10,725 bases of DNA from Monoraphidium neglectum (Eukaryota > Chlorophyta > Chlorophyceae > Sphaeropleales > Selenastraceae): assembly GCF_000611645.1 (NCBI RefSeq), contig NW_014012514.1, positions 6,688 through 17,412 on the forward strand, given 5' to 3'. Both the position numbers and the translations under genes were made by a program. The notes beneath the pieces were generated by a model that did not search any database, was not told the origin of the DNA, and saw only the letters and a list, made by a program, of their open reading frames with translations. Position 1 is the first letter of the stretch. Every line of letters starts with the position of its first letter. This document shows, one piece after another, positions 1 through 8,479 of the stretch.

Positions 1-91
1 ACCATCATGTGGCTGGTGAAGAGCAGCGGCAGGGGGTGGTTCGGATGGTTTGGATCTGGGTCGCGCTGCCACCTCGTATCCTCAACGGTCA

Positions 92-110
92 CAGCGGGAC
101 TGTCCCGCTG
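92..110. repeat. Short perfect inverted repeat in the last visible dehydrogenase intron
   Basis: CAGCGGGAC (92-100) and GTCCCGCTG (102-110) are perfect 9-base arms around a single T. The site lies in the intron after exon 7. It is too tight to fold as an RNA hairpin without opening its inner pairs; no role is evident. Confidence 0.7.
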
Positions 111-178
111 GACGCAGACCACCTTCAGACATGTGCCACGCACCCAGCCAAGCTGCAGGGCGGCCAGCAAAAGCCCAC

Positions 179-2881
179 CTGCTCCGTGAACTTGGCGCAG
201 GGCGTGGGGCTGTGGGCTTGCTCCCCCGCGCGGATGAGCATCAGCAGCTGGTCGCGCACCTGAGGTCGGCAGCCAGCCCAGGGGGGGGGGGGGTTGGAAG
301 ACAAGCGGATGCGCTGCAGTCAACTGCAGCAAAATTTTGGACATCCCGCGCAACATGGCAGCAGGCCCCCAGGCACGACTTGCATCCCGTGGCAGAGGGG
401 ATGGGGCCTGGCATCTGCCACTGCATGGCGTGTCACTGCACCTGGTCCACTGCCTGTCCAGCACGGTAGCCATGATTGGAGGGCGCCCCCTTGACGACAC
501 CGGGCGCGGGGTTGTAGCGCTCACCGGCCCACGTGCTGCATGCGTGAGGGCGAGGCAGCCGGCAGGCGGAACGGCGAGCGTGGTCGGGGGGCGCTATGGT
601 GACGATCGACAAGCAGCAGGGTGGCAGCAGGTGGATCGAGCGATATTGCTGCCTATCACAATTCTTCCAGCACTCCATTTCAGCAGAATAAGGAGCGGAG
701 AGTGCAAGCACGCACATGCGAGCAGTTGAACTGGCCCTTGCAATTCCAAAAACAGCAAAATGATTGTTGGAGCTACGAACGCCGCGCCGCCGAGCACACC
801 GCCCACACAGTGACAGCTCACGTCATGCCACACACATCGCTGTGTGCGGCTGGCAGCCCGCGCGCCGGGCCCACCCGACCCAAGCACCCAAGCCCACTTG
901 GCACCCACCGGCCGCTGCCGCTGTTGAGGACATCTGTGAGCACAGCCGGGTTGACGTTGAGGCGCTTGCCCAGCGCCAGGGCCTCGGACACCGCTGCCAT
1001 GGACGCCGACATCACCAGCGCGTTGCACTGTGAGGGGTCAGGCGTTAGGGCAGCATGCATGGGTATGCGAGCGCGGGGCTGGGGTGAGGGCTCCTGGTGT
1101 TGCGTCTGACATATCACTGTCCAAAATGGGGATGGGGTGGTGGATCCTAGTGTAACACCGCACCGCTGAGACGCGTAGGGCCGCGTCTGACTGTCAGGCC
1201 AAGTGCCAGCCTTCCATGTTGGTGGGAACGCATGGAGGCGCCACCTGCTTGCAACCGACTTCTTTTGCTGGCGCCTGCCGTCTCCACCCAAATCAAAGGT
1301 TGCACCCGCCCCCTGCCTTCAGAGACAGCGCCTCCCTGAGTGAGGGAGGCAACCGCACCAGCTTGGCGACACTGCCCGTCCCCACGGGCCCCGTGTGCGT
1401 GATGTGGTTGCCCAGCAGCTCCAGCACCGGCCGCGCCGCCTCGATGTCCTTCTGATCGTCCGCACCCACGCAGAAGCACATCTCGGCCGCCTGCGCGCCC
1501 ACCACGCCGCCGGTCGCGGGGGCGTCCAGGAGGGTCGGCCTGCCAGACGCAGTGATGGGCGCCGCGCCGGGCGCCAGCGGCGCGCGGGCGACCTCCCGCG
1601 CCAGCCGCGTGATCGTCTCGGGGTCGACTGCAGGAGGGGGTTCGGTCCGGAATGCGTTGGGGAAGTTGGGAAGGAGCTCACTGCACTAGGGACAGGGTCG
1701 GGTTGATGATGTCCTCGCGACTTTGCGCTGCGGACGCACCATGCTCCGAGGCTCCGCGGCCGCGCGTTTCGCTGAACACCGGCGAACACCTTGGGAACCT
1801 CAGGCAGCAGGCCAGCATCTTGCAGGCAGGCATGTGTCGGTCTGGATTTGCCCATGCGGCCACGGCGCCCTTGTGCCGAGAAGCCCACGCAAGCGCCCGT
1901 GCACCCACGCGCACGTGCGCACGTGTGCCCGCTCCCACCTGTGGACACGTTGACAAACAGCGAGGGCGCGAGGCCCCCCTTGGCGCGCAGCAGGCCCCTG
2001 CTCCCCGTGAACACGTCGTTCAGGGCGGCCGGGTCTGGCAGGACGGTGAGGACCGTGGTGAGGCCGCGGGTGGCCGCCAGCTCAGCGGGGCTGTCGCTGA
2101 CGGTGACACTGCTCGGGGTCCCGGGGTGGGGAGAAACCGCATCAAGCAGAGGGGCAGCATGCTCAGGGGCGTAAGGTAAGGGTTCCAAGGAATTCCAGAT
2201 TACAGATTTGCTAGCAACGAGGCCTGTGTGCCTCCATTCACGAGCACGTATGCATGCGGTGCTAAAGCGACGACCTGGCCCCTTTCCCCTACAAGCGCTC
2301 GGCGCCCCTCCTCCTGCGTGAACCCCGCTCACGTGCCGGCGGGGCGTCCCTTCCCTGCCTCAACGACGCGCTCCACTGCGAGGCGGTTGGAGTCATGCAG
2401 CACCACCTCGTGGCCGGCGTTGAGGAGGTGCTCCAGGAAGCGGCTGCCGATGCGGCCCAGGCCGATCAGGCCCACCTTGGGAGTGGCGCGCATGCGTTCG
2501 GGCGGTTGGCGCATGGCACGGGGCAGTGCGGGCGCACAGTACAGGTGTAAGGTCCCAGGCATTGGTTGCGTTTGTGGAACGTGCATGGCGGGGCTAGACG
2601 GCATGCAGGGTGAGTCGACGGGACGGTACTGGTGTATGGTCGGTACTGGGTGATGGCGCAAGGACCCAAATTGGCGGGAAACAGGGGAGCAGAAACGCTG
2701 CTGGAATGCGCTTGAAATGCATCAAGACGTTTGTGTGCATGCACGCACAGTTCTTGCCATCGCGTACCTTGGCGCCAGCGCTTGCCGCGGAGCTCAGCCC
2801 GCGTGTCGCAGCAGGAGCCGTCGCGAGGACGCAGCCTGCCCCAGCCCGGACCAACAACGCCGCACCACACGCGCGTAGCAT
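179..2881 (-). CDS. HIBADH: 3-hydroxyisobutyrate dehydrogenase, mitochondrial; 3' end not resolved
   Basis: The product would oxidise 3-hydroxyisobutyrate to methylmalonate semialdehyde with NAD+ in mitochondrial valine breakdown. Exons in reading order are 2881-2768, 2475-2333, 2108-1939, 1627-1359, 1027-909, 535-442 and 259-179. All introns are GT-AG and every phase matches, giving 330 residues. Residues 1-38 look like a mitochondrial presequence. VGLIGLGRIG (39-48) is the Rossmann GxGxxG loop, followed by HDSN at the end of strand 2. LDAPATGG (176-183) is the substrate loop, usually DAPVSGG. GPVGTGSVAK (222-231) carries the catalytic Lys231. GSGRTWAGERYNPAPGV matches the family block GRCW...NPVPGV, and RDQLLML matches the KDLxLA helix. 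The ATG at 2881 was chosen because it opens the presequence and its exon joins in phase. The family usually has about 25 to 30 more residues, so the final exon lies at or beyond the left edge. Odd: the Asn expected four residues after Lys231 is Ala235. Family assignment is firm; exact specificity is inferred. Confidence 0.92.
281..293. repeat. Run of 13 G (13 C on the coding strand) in dehydrogenase intron 6
   Basis: On the transcribed sense strand this is a C13 run about 20 bases upstream of the CTCAG acceptor at 260. It therefore probably serves as the pyrimidine tract of that 3' splice site. Homopolymers of this length are prone to slippage and to sequencing length error. Confidence 0.9.
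2768..2881 (-). other. HIBADH: Exon 1 of the dehydrogenase: mitochondrial targeting presequence
   Basis: These 38 codons start MLRACGAALLVRAGAG and end in ASAGAK. They hold Arg at positions 3, 12 and 27, many Ala, Leu and Ser, and no acidic residue, which is typical of a cleavable mitochondrial presequence. The exon ends exactly where the catalytic domain begins: the donor AAG|GTACGC is followed in the mature mRNA by VGLIGLGRIG. The targeting signal thus has an exon of its own. The reading frame stays open upstream to 3076, but those extra residues do not resemble a protein and would bury the presequence. The cleavage site cannot be placed exactly. Confidence 0.75.
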
Positions 2882-3020
2882 CACTAGTGGCCGTGTATGT
2901 ATCCAGTCACAGAGAATGATCGAGGCCCTGAGGGACGCGAGGCGGGGTTTCGGTGGTGATCCCCGATACGCGATCAACAAGTTGTCGTCGCTAGAGGGAT
3001 TCTTGACAGACCAGAGCTGC

Positions 3021-3025
3021 TTACA
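3021..3025 (-). promoter_or_regulatory. Candidate poly(A) signal TGTAA of the unrecognised gene
   Basis: The minus strand reads TGTAA about 670 bases after the TAA stop at 3698. I saw no other match between the two genes. This would give a 3' UTR of nearly 700 bases, long but not unusual for green algae. It would leave only about 120 bases before the dehydrogenase start codon for cleavage, promoter and 5' UTR. Confidence 0.45.
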
Positions 3026-3223
3026 ACATTTTTGCTCCATCGGTGGCCCCTGGCTGCTTTGAAGGCCACCACGCAACGTGCGTTCCGTGTTGAGTCATCC
3101 AGGCCTGTCGCGCTCCACCGTCTGCTTGCGGTTGGCTGGGGCGCCAAGCAACTGCACGCATGCAGTCAAGCCCTCCAGCATGTTGTATGGTTTGTCCTCT
3201 AGGTCTTCATGGGGTTGCTGCAT

Positions 3224-3275
3224 TCATGTGTGCGTGTGCATGCAATGTGTGTGCGCGTGAGCACATGCCCGTGCG
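3224..3275. repeat. TG/CG alternating purine-pyrimidine patch
   Basis: Imperfect TGTGCG-type sequence (GTGTGCGTGTGCATGCA and GTGTGTGCGCGTGAGCAC) lies in the middle of the intergenic region. It is a degenerate relative of the cleaner CA/CGCA tract at 6271-6408. Confidence 0.6.
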
Positions 3276-3697
3276 CGCGTTGCAGTGGTGGGCGGTGTTG
3301 CCAGCATGGCTGTAAGCCCCTTGCAATCAGCAAGCCTCAAAAGCGCACGCAAGCCCTGTCAGCGCCCCTGACGTCCCACACCACGGTGTTTGGCACCACC
3401 ACAAGAGTAGCACCCAATTGTTGGTTTGCGCAGGCCGTGCGCTCTGGACTGGATGCAACAACAACCCAGGGCTGCTGTCGTGCTTCTGTCGAAAAACGGG
3501 ACTGCTGACAGCTAGCTGGGGGAGCGCAAGCAGCATAGCATGTGTTGACTATCTGTGCACGAGATTGAGAACAGCATGTATAATAAGCTGAGTGATGTCA
3601 CACTTGCGTGCCGCGCGCACCCAAGCCAGTGCACAGCGCGGCGTCCTGATCAGTGGTCACACTGCTACTGGCAGTACCTACGCCCAAACGCAAACTG

Positions 3698-6084
3698 TTA
3701 CCGCTTCTTCGCAGGAGCCGCACTGAGAGGCCGCCGTGTGGCCGCCGCCGGCGCTTGCGGCGGCGCCGCCTTGCCCGCCACCGCGGCCGCCCGCGCCGTT
3801 CCCAGCTTGCCGCCGCCGACGCCGCCCGCGCCGCCGGGCGCCTCGACGGACCGCCGCCGCCGCCGCGGCGAGGCGCTTTCCAGGGGCGTGCGCAGCTCTT
3901 CCCACAGGGTGACCTCCCTGACCACCGCCTTGAGCCTCACAGGCCCTGCCTCCAGGATGAACGCCCCCGTCTCCTCGTCACGTCTGCCCCGCAGGACATT
4001 CACGCCCGGCGCCGGCGCGAGCCGGGGCACGGGCACCCACAGCACGCCCTCCACGCCCGGCAGCCGCCCCGGCACCGCCAGCCGCGCGAGGCCGCGCGCC
4101 CCCGCCGCGGGCAGCCCGCAGGGCGGCATGGGCTCGGACGGCGGCCAAGGCGCAGGCGGAGGTGCGGCGCCGCGGACTGCGCGCATGGGCCGCGCGGCCT
4201 GCTCCGGCGGCACGAAAAAGTGCGCCGGGGTGCCATTCGGCAGCATGTAATGCCCAAACAGGTCTTCGCACAAACGGCAGCCGTCCGTGTGCGGCCAAAC
4301 CGCCATCGCCGCGCGTCGCTGGGACGCAGACAGCGGCAGGGGATTGTGAAAGCCGAAAATACGCTGAGCCGCAGTGTCCTCGTCACCTGGCGCGCGCACG
4401 GCGACCTGGCGTGCATGGGGATGAGCGCAGGCTTCTTTCAGCTTAGATACGCACGAACGCCCTTGTGCACATGGGCGGCGCACTGGTGGTCTCAAAACAG
4501 GGACAGGCAGCCGCAGCCCCACGCAGGGGGTTCCCTTGATAGAAACCAGGGTCACTGCCAGCAGCAGACAGCACAGGCGTTGACAGACTGCGGCCTTGGC
4601 CATCAATCCCCACGTGCTCGCTTGCGCCGTTCGGGCAGAGCGAGCGAGCGTCTCGCAGACCTCACCTTAAGGGGATGCTCACAGCTGGCCTGCAGCTCAC
4701 GCGCCTCCTGGGCAAGCCGAGCCGCGGCCAAAACCGAATCCCCGTCCGCTGGCGGGTCATTGGGGCGTGGAGCCGTTGCGGCAGTGCCAACACCAGCCTT
4801 GCAGCCTCTGCGGGTTGGCGGGGTGCTGCTCGGTCCATCCCGTTGCGGCTGGCGCTGATGTTTCTGCCTTTGGTGCTTTTGCTGCTGGAGCTGCTTTTGC
4901 TGCTGCTGCTGTTGCTGCAACGCTCCTGCTGCCGCTGCCAGCCTGCCCGCGCCCTCACTCCCTTCTCCTGTTCTGCCGTCACTGCCGCCGCCATCCTTGC
5001 AGCCGCTGGAGCTGCCGCCATGACTGCCACAGGCACTGAACAGGCCCTGCGTCGGCCCAGCCACCTGACTCGCGTCAATCATAGCTCCAAGACCGCCTGT
5101 CTTGATTCTGCTCATCTCCGCCAGCTCAGCAGCGGTCAAACTGTGGATGATGGTCGTTGGCAGAGGCCGCGGCGGGGCCGGAGGGGACAGAGGGCATGGC
5201 GATAGCGAAGAAGCACTTGGCGCAGCGCCTGAACAGTGGCCGTGCCAGCACCCGGCGGCAGCGCTTGCGGGCCGCACGAGTGGTGGGGTGGAGTTGCGGA
5301 CTGGACTGCCCGGGCGCGAGCCGCACTCCAGAACGGGCCGGCAGGTGGCAGGGCGCCTGTAGCCTGTGGGCACCAAGGGGCGAGTGGGTGTCCCAGGAGC
5401 GGGCCTGTCTGTGGACTAGGCAAGTATGAGGCTTTGCGGTGATTATGCACTTCTATAGAGCAGCACATTGAGGACGCCAGAGCACAGACGACAACCGGCG
5501 TCGCGCCGCCCCTGTTGGGCCCTCACCCGTGCGTGGGCGCTCCAATAGAAGGGCGCCGCCTGCGGCCAACGCCGCCGAGTTCCGGGCCTCCTCCTCGGCG
5601 ACGCACTCATCCAACCCCCACGCCTCCCGCCAGTCCTCCTCTCCATCCTGCTGAACGGCTGAGCCCATGTCACGGCACGCCTCTGCCCCCTCGAGTCCCA
5701 AGGTTTGAGTACGCGTCGCCGCCGGAGGGGCCCACCCATCCTGCCATTCAGCGTCAACGAGCCGGGATCCCGCCGTTGCCAGCTGGCACGTTGTGCCAGC
5801 TGTGGCTGTGGCTGTGGCTGTGGTGTGGCGAAGAAAAGGGGAGGTGTGTGGCGACGCCGCAACTGGTAGCTGGCTGGGGCTGGGGGCTGCAGCGGCAGAG
5901 GGGAGCCTGCCTTCCAGGGCCTCCTTTGTCGCCTCTGAGATGGATGGGGCGTGTAGAGACAGGGCGGGTGGGGGGCCCAGACAGGCCGTTGACAAGGATA
6001 CATGCGTGCAGCTCAATGTCTGTCACCCCCCTCCCCCGTCCGAGTCTGGCCAGCAATCTGCGTCGCGCGTTGCTGCGTGCTCAT
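3698..6084 (-). CDS. Unrecognised algal protein with Gln-rich tract and compact C-terminal block
   Basis: I do not recognise this gene. The proposed exons are 6084-6027, 5934-5527, 5228-4666 and 4405-3698, ending at TAA (3700-3698). All borders are GT-AG with matching phases (1, 1, 0), giving 578 residues. Residues 1-155 are Ala/Thr-rich, then acidic around 120-140. Exon 3 holds a Ser/Gly-rich stretch, a Gln/Lys/His tract (about 260-282) and a likely helix (316-343). The most protein-like block is residues 360-407, from FGFHNPLPL through CRLC to FGHYMLPNGTPAHFF. A second block near 489-512 (GAFILEAGPVRLKAVVREV) looks like beta strands with a helix. The tail is basic and Pro/Ala-rich (ending SAAPAKKR). 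No signal peptide or membrane segment is evident. The last two exons are well supported. The start and first intron are less so: an in-frame ATG at 6016, just upstream of the exon 2 acceptor, is an alternative. Confidence 0.62.
4849..4917 (-). repeat. Gln-rich tract (CAG/CAA repeat) in exon 3 of the unrecognised gene
   Basis: On the minus strand this encodes seven Gln in a row, then Lys/Gln/Leu, then two copies of a KHQRQ unit. The repeat mixes CAG and CAA codons and is interrupted, so it is a coding low-complexity tract and not a long pure microsatellite. It links the Ser/Gly-rich middle of the protein to the helical segment before the conserved-looking block. Confidence 0.85.
5780..5824. 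repeat. Inverted repeat next to a TGTGGC hexanucleotide repeat, inside exon 2
   Basis: Positions 5780-5789 (CAGCTGGCAC) and 5793-5802 (GTGCCAGCTG) are perfect 10-base arms around a 3-base loop. About four copies of a TGTGGC hexamer follow directly. On the coding strand the hexamers give alternating Ala-Thr. The palindrome sits inside the proposed exon, where it codes for part of TTCQLATAG. It could fold in RNA, but nothing shows a function. Confidence 0.7.
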
Positions 6085-6233
6085 CGTGCGCCGCGTCGGC
6101 TTCTTCGTTGTGGCGACTTGTCAGCAACTCAGTCACTCAACTACGAGTGCTCCTCGCCGTCTGAATGCAGGCGCAAATACGGTAGATGCACGCGCACATG
6201 CGTGCTTGCACATACACACGCACGAACGAAAGC

Positions 6234-6256
6234 GTGTGCGCGCACACACGCGTGTG
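6234..6256. repeat. Two overlapping perfect palindromes
   Basis: GTGTGCGCGCACAC (6234-6247) and CACACGCGTGTG (6245-6256) are each perfectly self-complementary and share three bases. They flank the compound microsatellite. They could be simple products of the repeat composition, or a site that extrudes hairpins. Confidence 0.8.
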
Positions 6257-6262
6257 CGCACA

Positions 6263-6267
6263 TTACA
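6263..6267 (-). promoter_or_regulatory. Candidate poly(A) signal TGTAA of the Armadillo-like gene
   Basis: The minus strand reads TGTAA, the poly(A) signal used by most green algal nuclear genes, about 165 bases downstream of the proposed TGA stop. It is the only match seen between that stop and the next gene's proposed start. Confidence 0.5.
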
Positions 6268-6270
6268 CAT

Positions 6271-6296
6271 CACACACAAACACACACGCACGCACG

Positions 6297-6331
<35 letters not shown>

Positions 6332-6408
6332 GCACGCACGCACGCACGCACGCACGCACACACACACCCACGCACGCACGCACGCACGCACGCACGCGCG
6401 CAAGCACG
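6271..6408. repeat. Compound CA / CGCA microsatellite
   Basis: The tract has CA dinucleotides (for example about 6307-6331) alternating with CGCA tetranucleotides (about 6331-6358 and 6370-6395), broken by a CCCA unit. It is almost entirely alternating purine-pyrimidine, a composition known to favour left-handed Z-DNA under supercoiling. It lies 160 to 320 bases upstream of the next gene's proposed start. Confidence 0.95.
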
Positions 6409-6430
6409 TACAAACTCACACCTGCCGGCA

Positions 6431-8447
6431 TCACCCACCTGCCAAGGCGTCCACAACGTCCCCAGGGGCCGCTGCCACCATCAACCTGTCTGCCGCGCAC
6501 CGCCGCCGCACTGGGCCAGGCGCCACCGGATCCTGCGACTGCACGAAACCCACCAGGCTCGGCGCCCAGGGCGCCGCTGCACCGGCACTGGCTGGCCGTG
6601 CCTGATTAACGCTGTTGCCTCCAGGCGGCGTCGCCTTTGTGTGGGAAGGCGGGGCTCGCCCTAAGGGCCCGGCGGTCTGTGGGCGTGCCCTCAGCAGGCC
6701 GCCCTTGGATTGGGGCGCGCGCCCCTGCCTATGGCTCAGCGCGCCAGACCCTTCACCAGACCTGCCGCCGGCCCCGCCGCCATGGCGTGCCGCGGGCTCC
6801 GCGCTCGCCGCGCGTGCGCCGGCCGCGGCGGCAGCCGCTTTGGCGCGCCCCTGCCACGCCTCGGCCCTCCCGCGGCACAGGCTGCGGTTGAAGCGGCCCT
6901 TCAGCGCGCCGGCGCGCGCCGCGCTCTCCGCGCGAGCGCGTTCCGCCTCCGCGGCGCGGCGCTGCAGCAGCAGCCACGCCCTTTCCTCGGGATCGTCCGT
7001 CGTCAGATCATCCCCGTCGCCCTCCCCCTCCTCATCGCTCGCCGCGCCGCCGCCACCGCTGCCGCCGCCGCAGGTGGCCGTGGCAAAAGCCAGCGTCGGT
7101 CGGCGAGAGGTGGGCGCGTTGGCGGCGCCCCCGGCATTGGAAGCGCCGGGCCCGTCGAGAAAATCGCACCATTCGAGAAACGCGGCCCGCACATCCGGCT
7201 CCGGCTGCTGCGCCCGCGCAGGCCACACCGAGCTGCGCCGCGCCCCGCCGGGGCCTCGCACCCACAGGCCGGCCGCTGCCACCGGCGCGGCTGCGGGCGC
7301 CGCGGCATCCGCCACGACGTCCGCAGGCGCGGCCGCGACGACGCTCGCGCCGATGCGCGGGCTGCAGGCGGCGCTCCCAATCATAGATATGCGCTTCGCC
7401 ATCTGATACACGATCGACTGCGCCTCCCCGTCCTCGTCCTCCCCTGCGCCGCTGCCACCGCCGCTGCCGTCCCCACCGATGCCGCTGGCCCCTTGCGCAG
7501 CCGCGCCGTCGGCGCCCGTGCCGCCGCCGCCGCTGCCATCCCGCGCGCCCGGCGCCCCTTTCGAGATCCTGGCGCCGTCGGCGCGCACCAGCAGGCGGGG
7601 CGTGATCCGCGTCAGCACCATGGACGCCTGCGCCGTGTCCGGCCCCACATGCCGCGCCGCCTCGGCGCCCCTGACGCCCCAGCGCGCCGTCATCAGCGCC
7701 GCATCCCCCGCGGCCTCAAACGTGCAGGTGGGGCGCGGGCTGGCGGCCGCGCCTCCAGCGCGTGAGGAGGTCGGCTGCGCGCCTGCAATCGAGGCGCGCC
7801 GCGGCCCCGCTGCCATTGCCGCTGGTGCTGCCGCTGGTGCTGCTGGTATTGATGCAGGCATTGCAAGCGCCGGCACTGGCGTAGGCCGCTTTGGCTGGCC
7901 TGCTGGCGGCGCCGCGTCCCGCTCCGCCGCGCCCGCCTCCCCGCTGTCCTCGCCCGCGCAACGCGCCTCGCGCCGCCCCCGGCGCTCCTCCGGCCGCAGC
8001 CCCGCCGCCCGCAGCAGCGCCGCGCGCTTGAGGCGCATCTCCGCTTTATACACGGCGGACGCGTTGCCGGCGTTGCCACAGACGGCGCGCAGGACCGCGG
8101 CCGCCATCCCAGCGCGGCCGACGTCCGGGCAGGACAGGGCGGTGCGTATCAGGGTGTACAAGCCGTGGCGGCAGGCGGCCAGCTGGCCGGCGGGAAGGGA
8201 CGACACGTTCAGGAGTGCCGCCAGCGCCAGCGCTCCCTCTCGGCCGTCGGCGCACGCGTCGTCAGCGGCGGTGAGGGGTTGGGCCGGCCACGCGCCGCCG
8301 CTGGCTAATCTGGCCTGCAAGCAAGCCAGCGGACGCTCCAGCTCCCGCTGCTCCAGCTGGTGGTAGCACGCGTGTCCGACTGCCCCTGATGTTATAGAGT
8401 CAATGGCGGCGGAAAGCGCCCCCTGCTGCTGCTGCGGCTGCTGCTGC

Positions 8448-8479
<32 letters not shown>

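Larger units (their letters stand above)
2882..3697. other. Intergenic region between the unrecognised gene and the dehydrogenase
   Basis: No coding region is supported in this 816-base stretch. The short frames present on both strands are Cys-, His- or Ser-rich and resemble no protein. It should hold the long 3' UTR of the unrecognised gene on its right side, and the promoter and 5' UTR of the dehydrogenase on its left side. A TG/CG alternating patch lies at about 3224-3275. No TATA box or transposon end is evident. Confidence 0.65.
6085..6430. other. Intergenic region between the Armadillo-like gene and the unrecognised gene
   Basis: No coding sequence is supported here. Reading leftwards on the minus strand, it should hold the 3' UTR of the Armadillo-like gene and then the promoter and 5' UTR of the next gene. 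Most of it is CA- and CGCA-type repeat with short palindromes. I see no convincing TATA box. Peptides in any frame across the repeat are simple His/Thr/Ala/Arg or Cys/Val/Arg runs and are not genes. Confidence 0.7.

Noticed and set aside
1319..2332. Single 337-codon minus-strand frame through the dehydrogenase region
   Set aside because: Only its part from about 2108 to 1939 is in the true frame. It then reads through introns and continues in a wrong, Arg/Trp-rich frame. The spliced model restores family motifs across every junction.
3653..4858. 401-codon plus-strand frame opposite the unrecognised gene
   Set aside because: It is extremely Arg/Ala-rich, runs across both an exon and an intron of the minus-strand gene, and resembles no protein. 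The minus-strand model has a consistent splice structure.
5126..5326. Protein-like minus-strand frame near 5126-5326 (FRRCAKCFFAIAMPS)
   Set aside because: It stops at 5126 and cannot join in phase to the flanking exons, whereas the frame used for exon 3 continues open for 187 codons to a good donor.
6133..6500. Minus-strand Cys/Val/Arg-repeat frames
   Set aside because: They are translations of the same microsatellite between two genes and have no independent support.
5515..6609. 364-codon plus-strand frame containing a His/Thr/Ala/Arg repeat
   Set aside because: The repeat peptide is just the translation of the CA/CGCA microsatellite, and the remainder is antisense to the exons of two minus-strand genes.
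6710..8366. Long plus-strand open frames (6710-7765 and 7479-8366) opposite the Armadillo-like gene
   Set aside because: They are Arg/Ala/Pro-rich shadows of a GC-rich coding exon on the minus strand, where stop codons are rare in every frame. They have no domain-like segments and no splice context.
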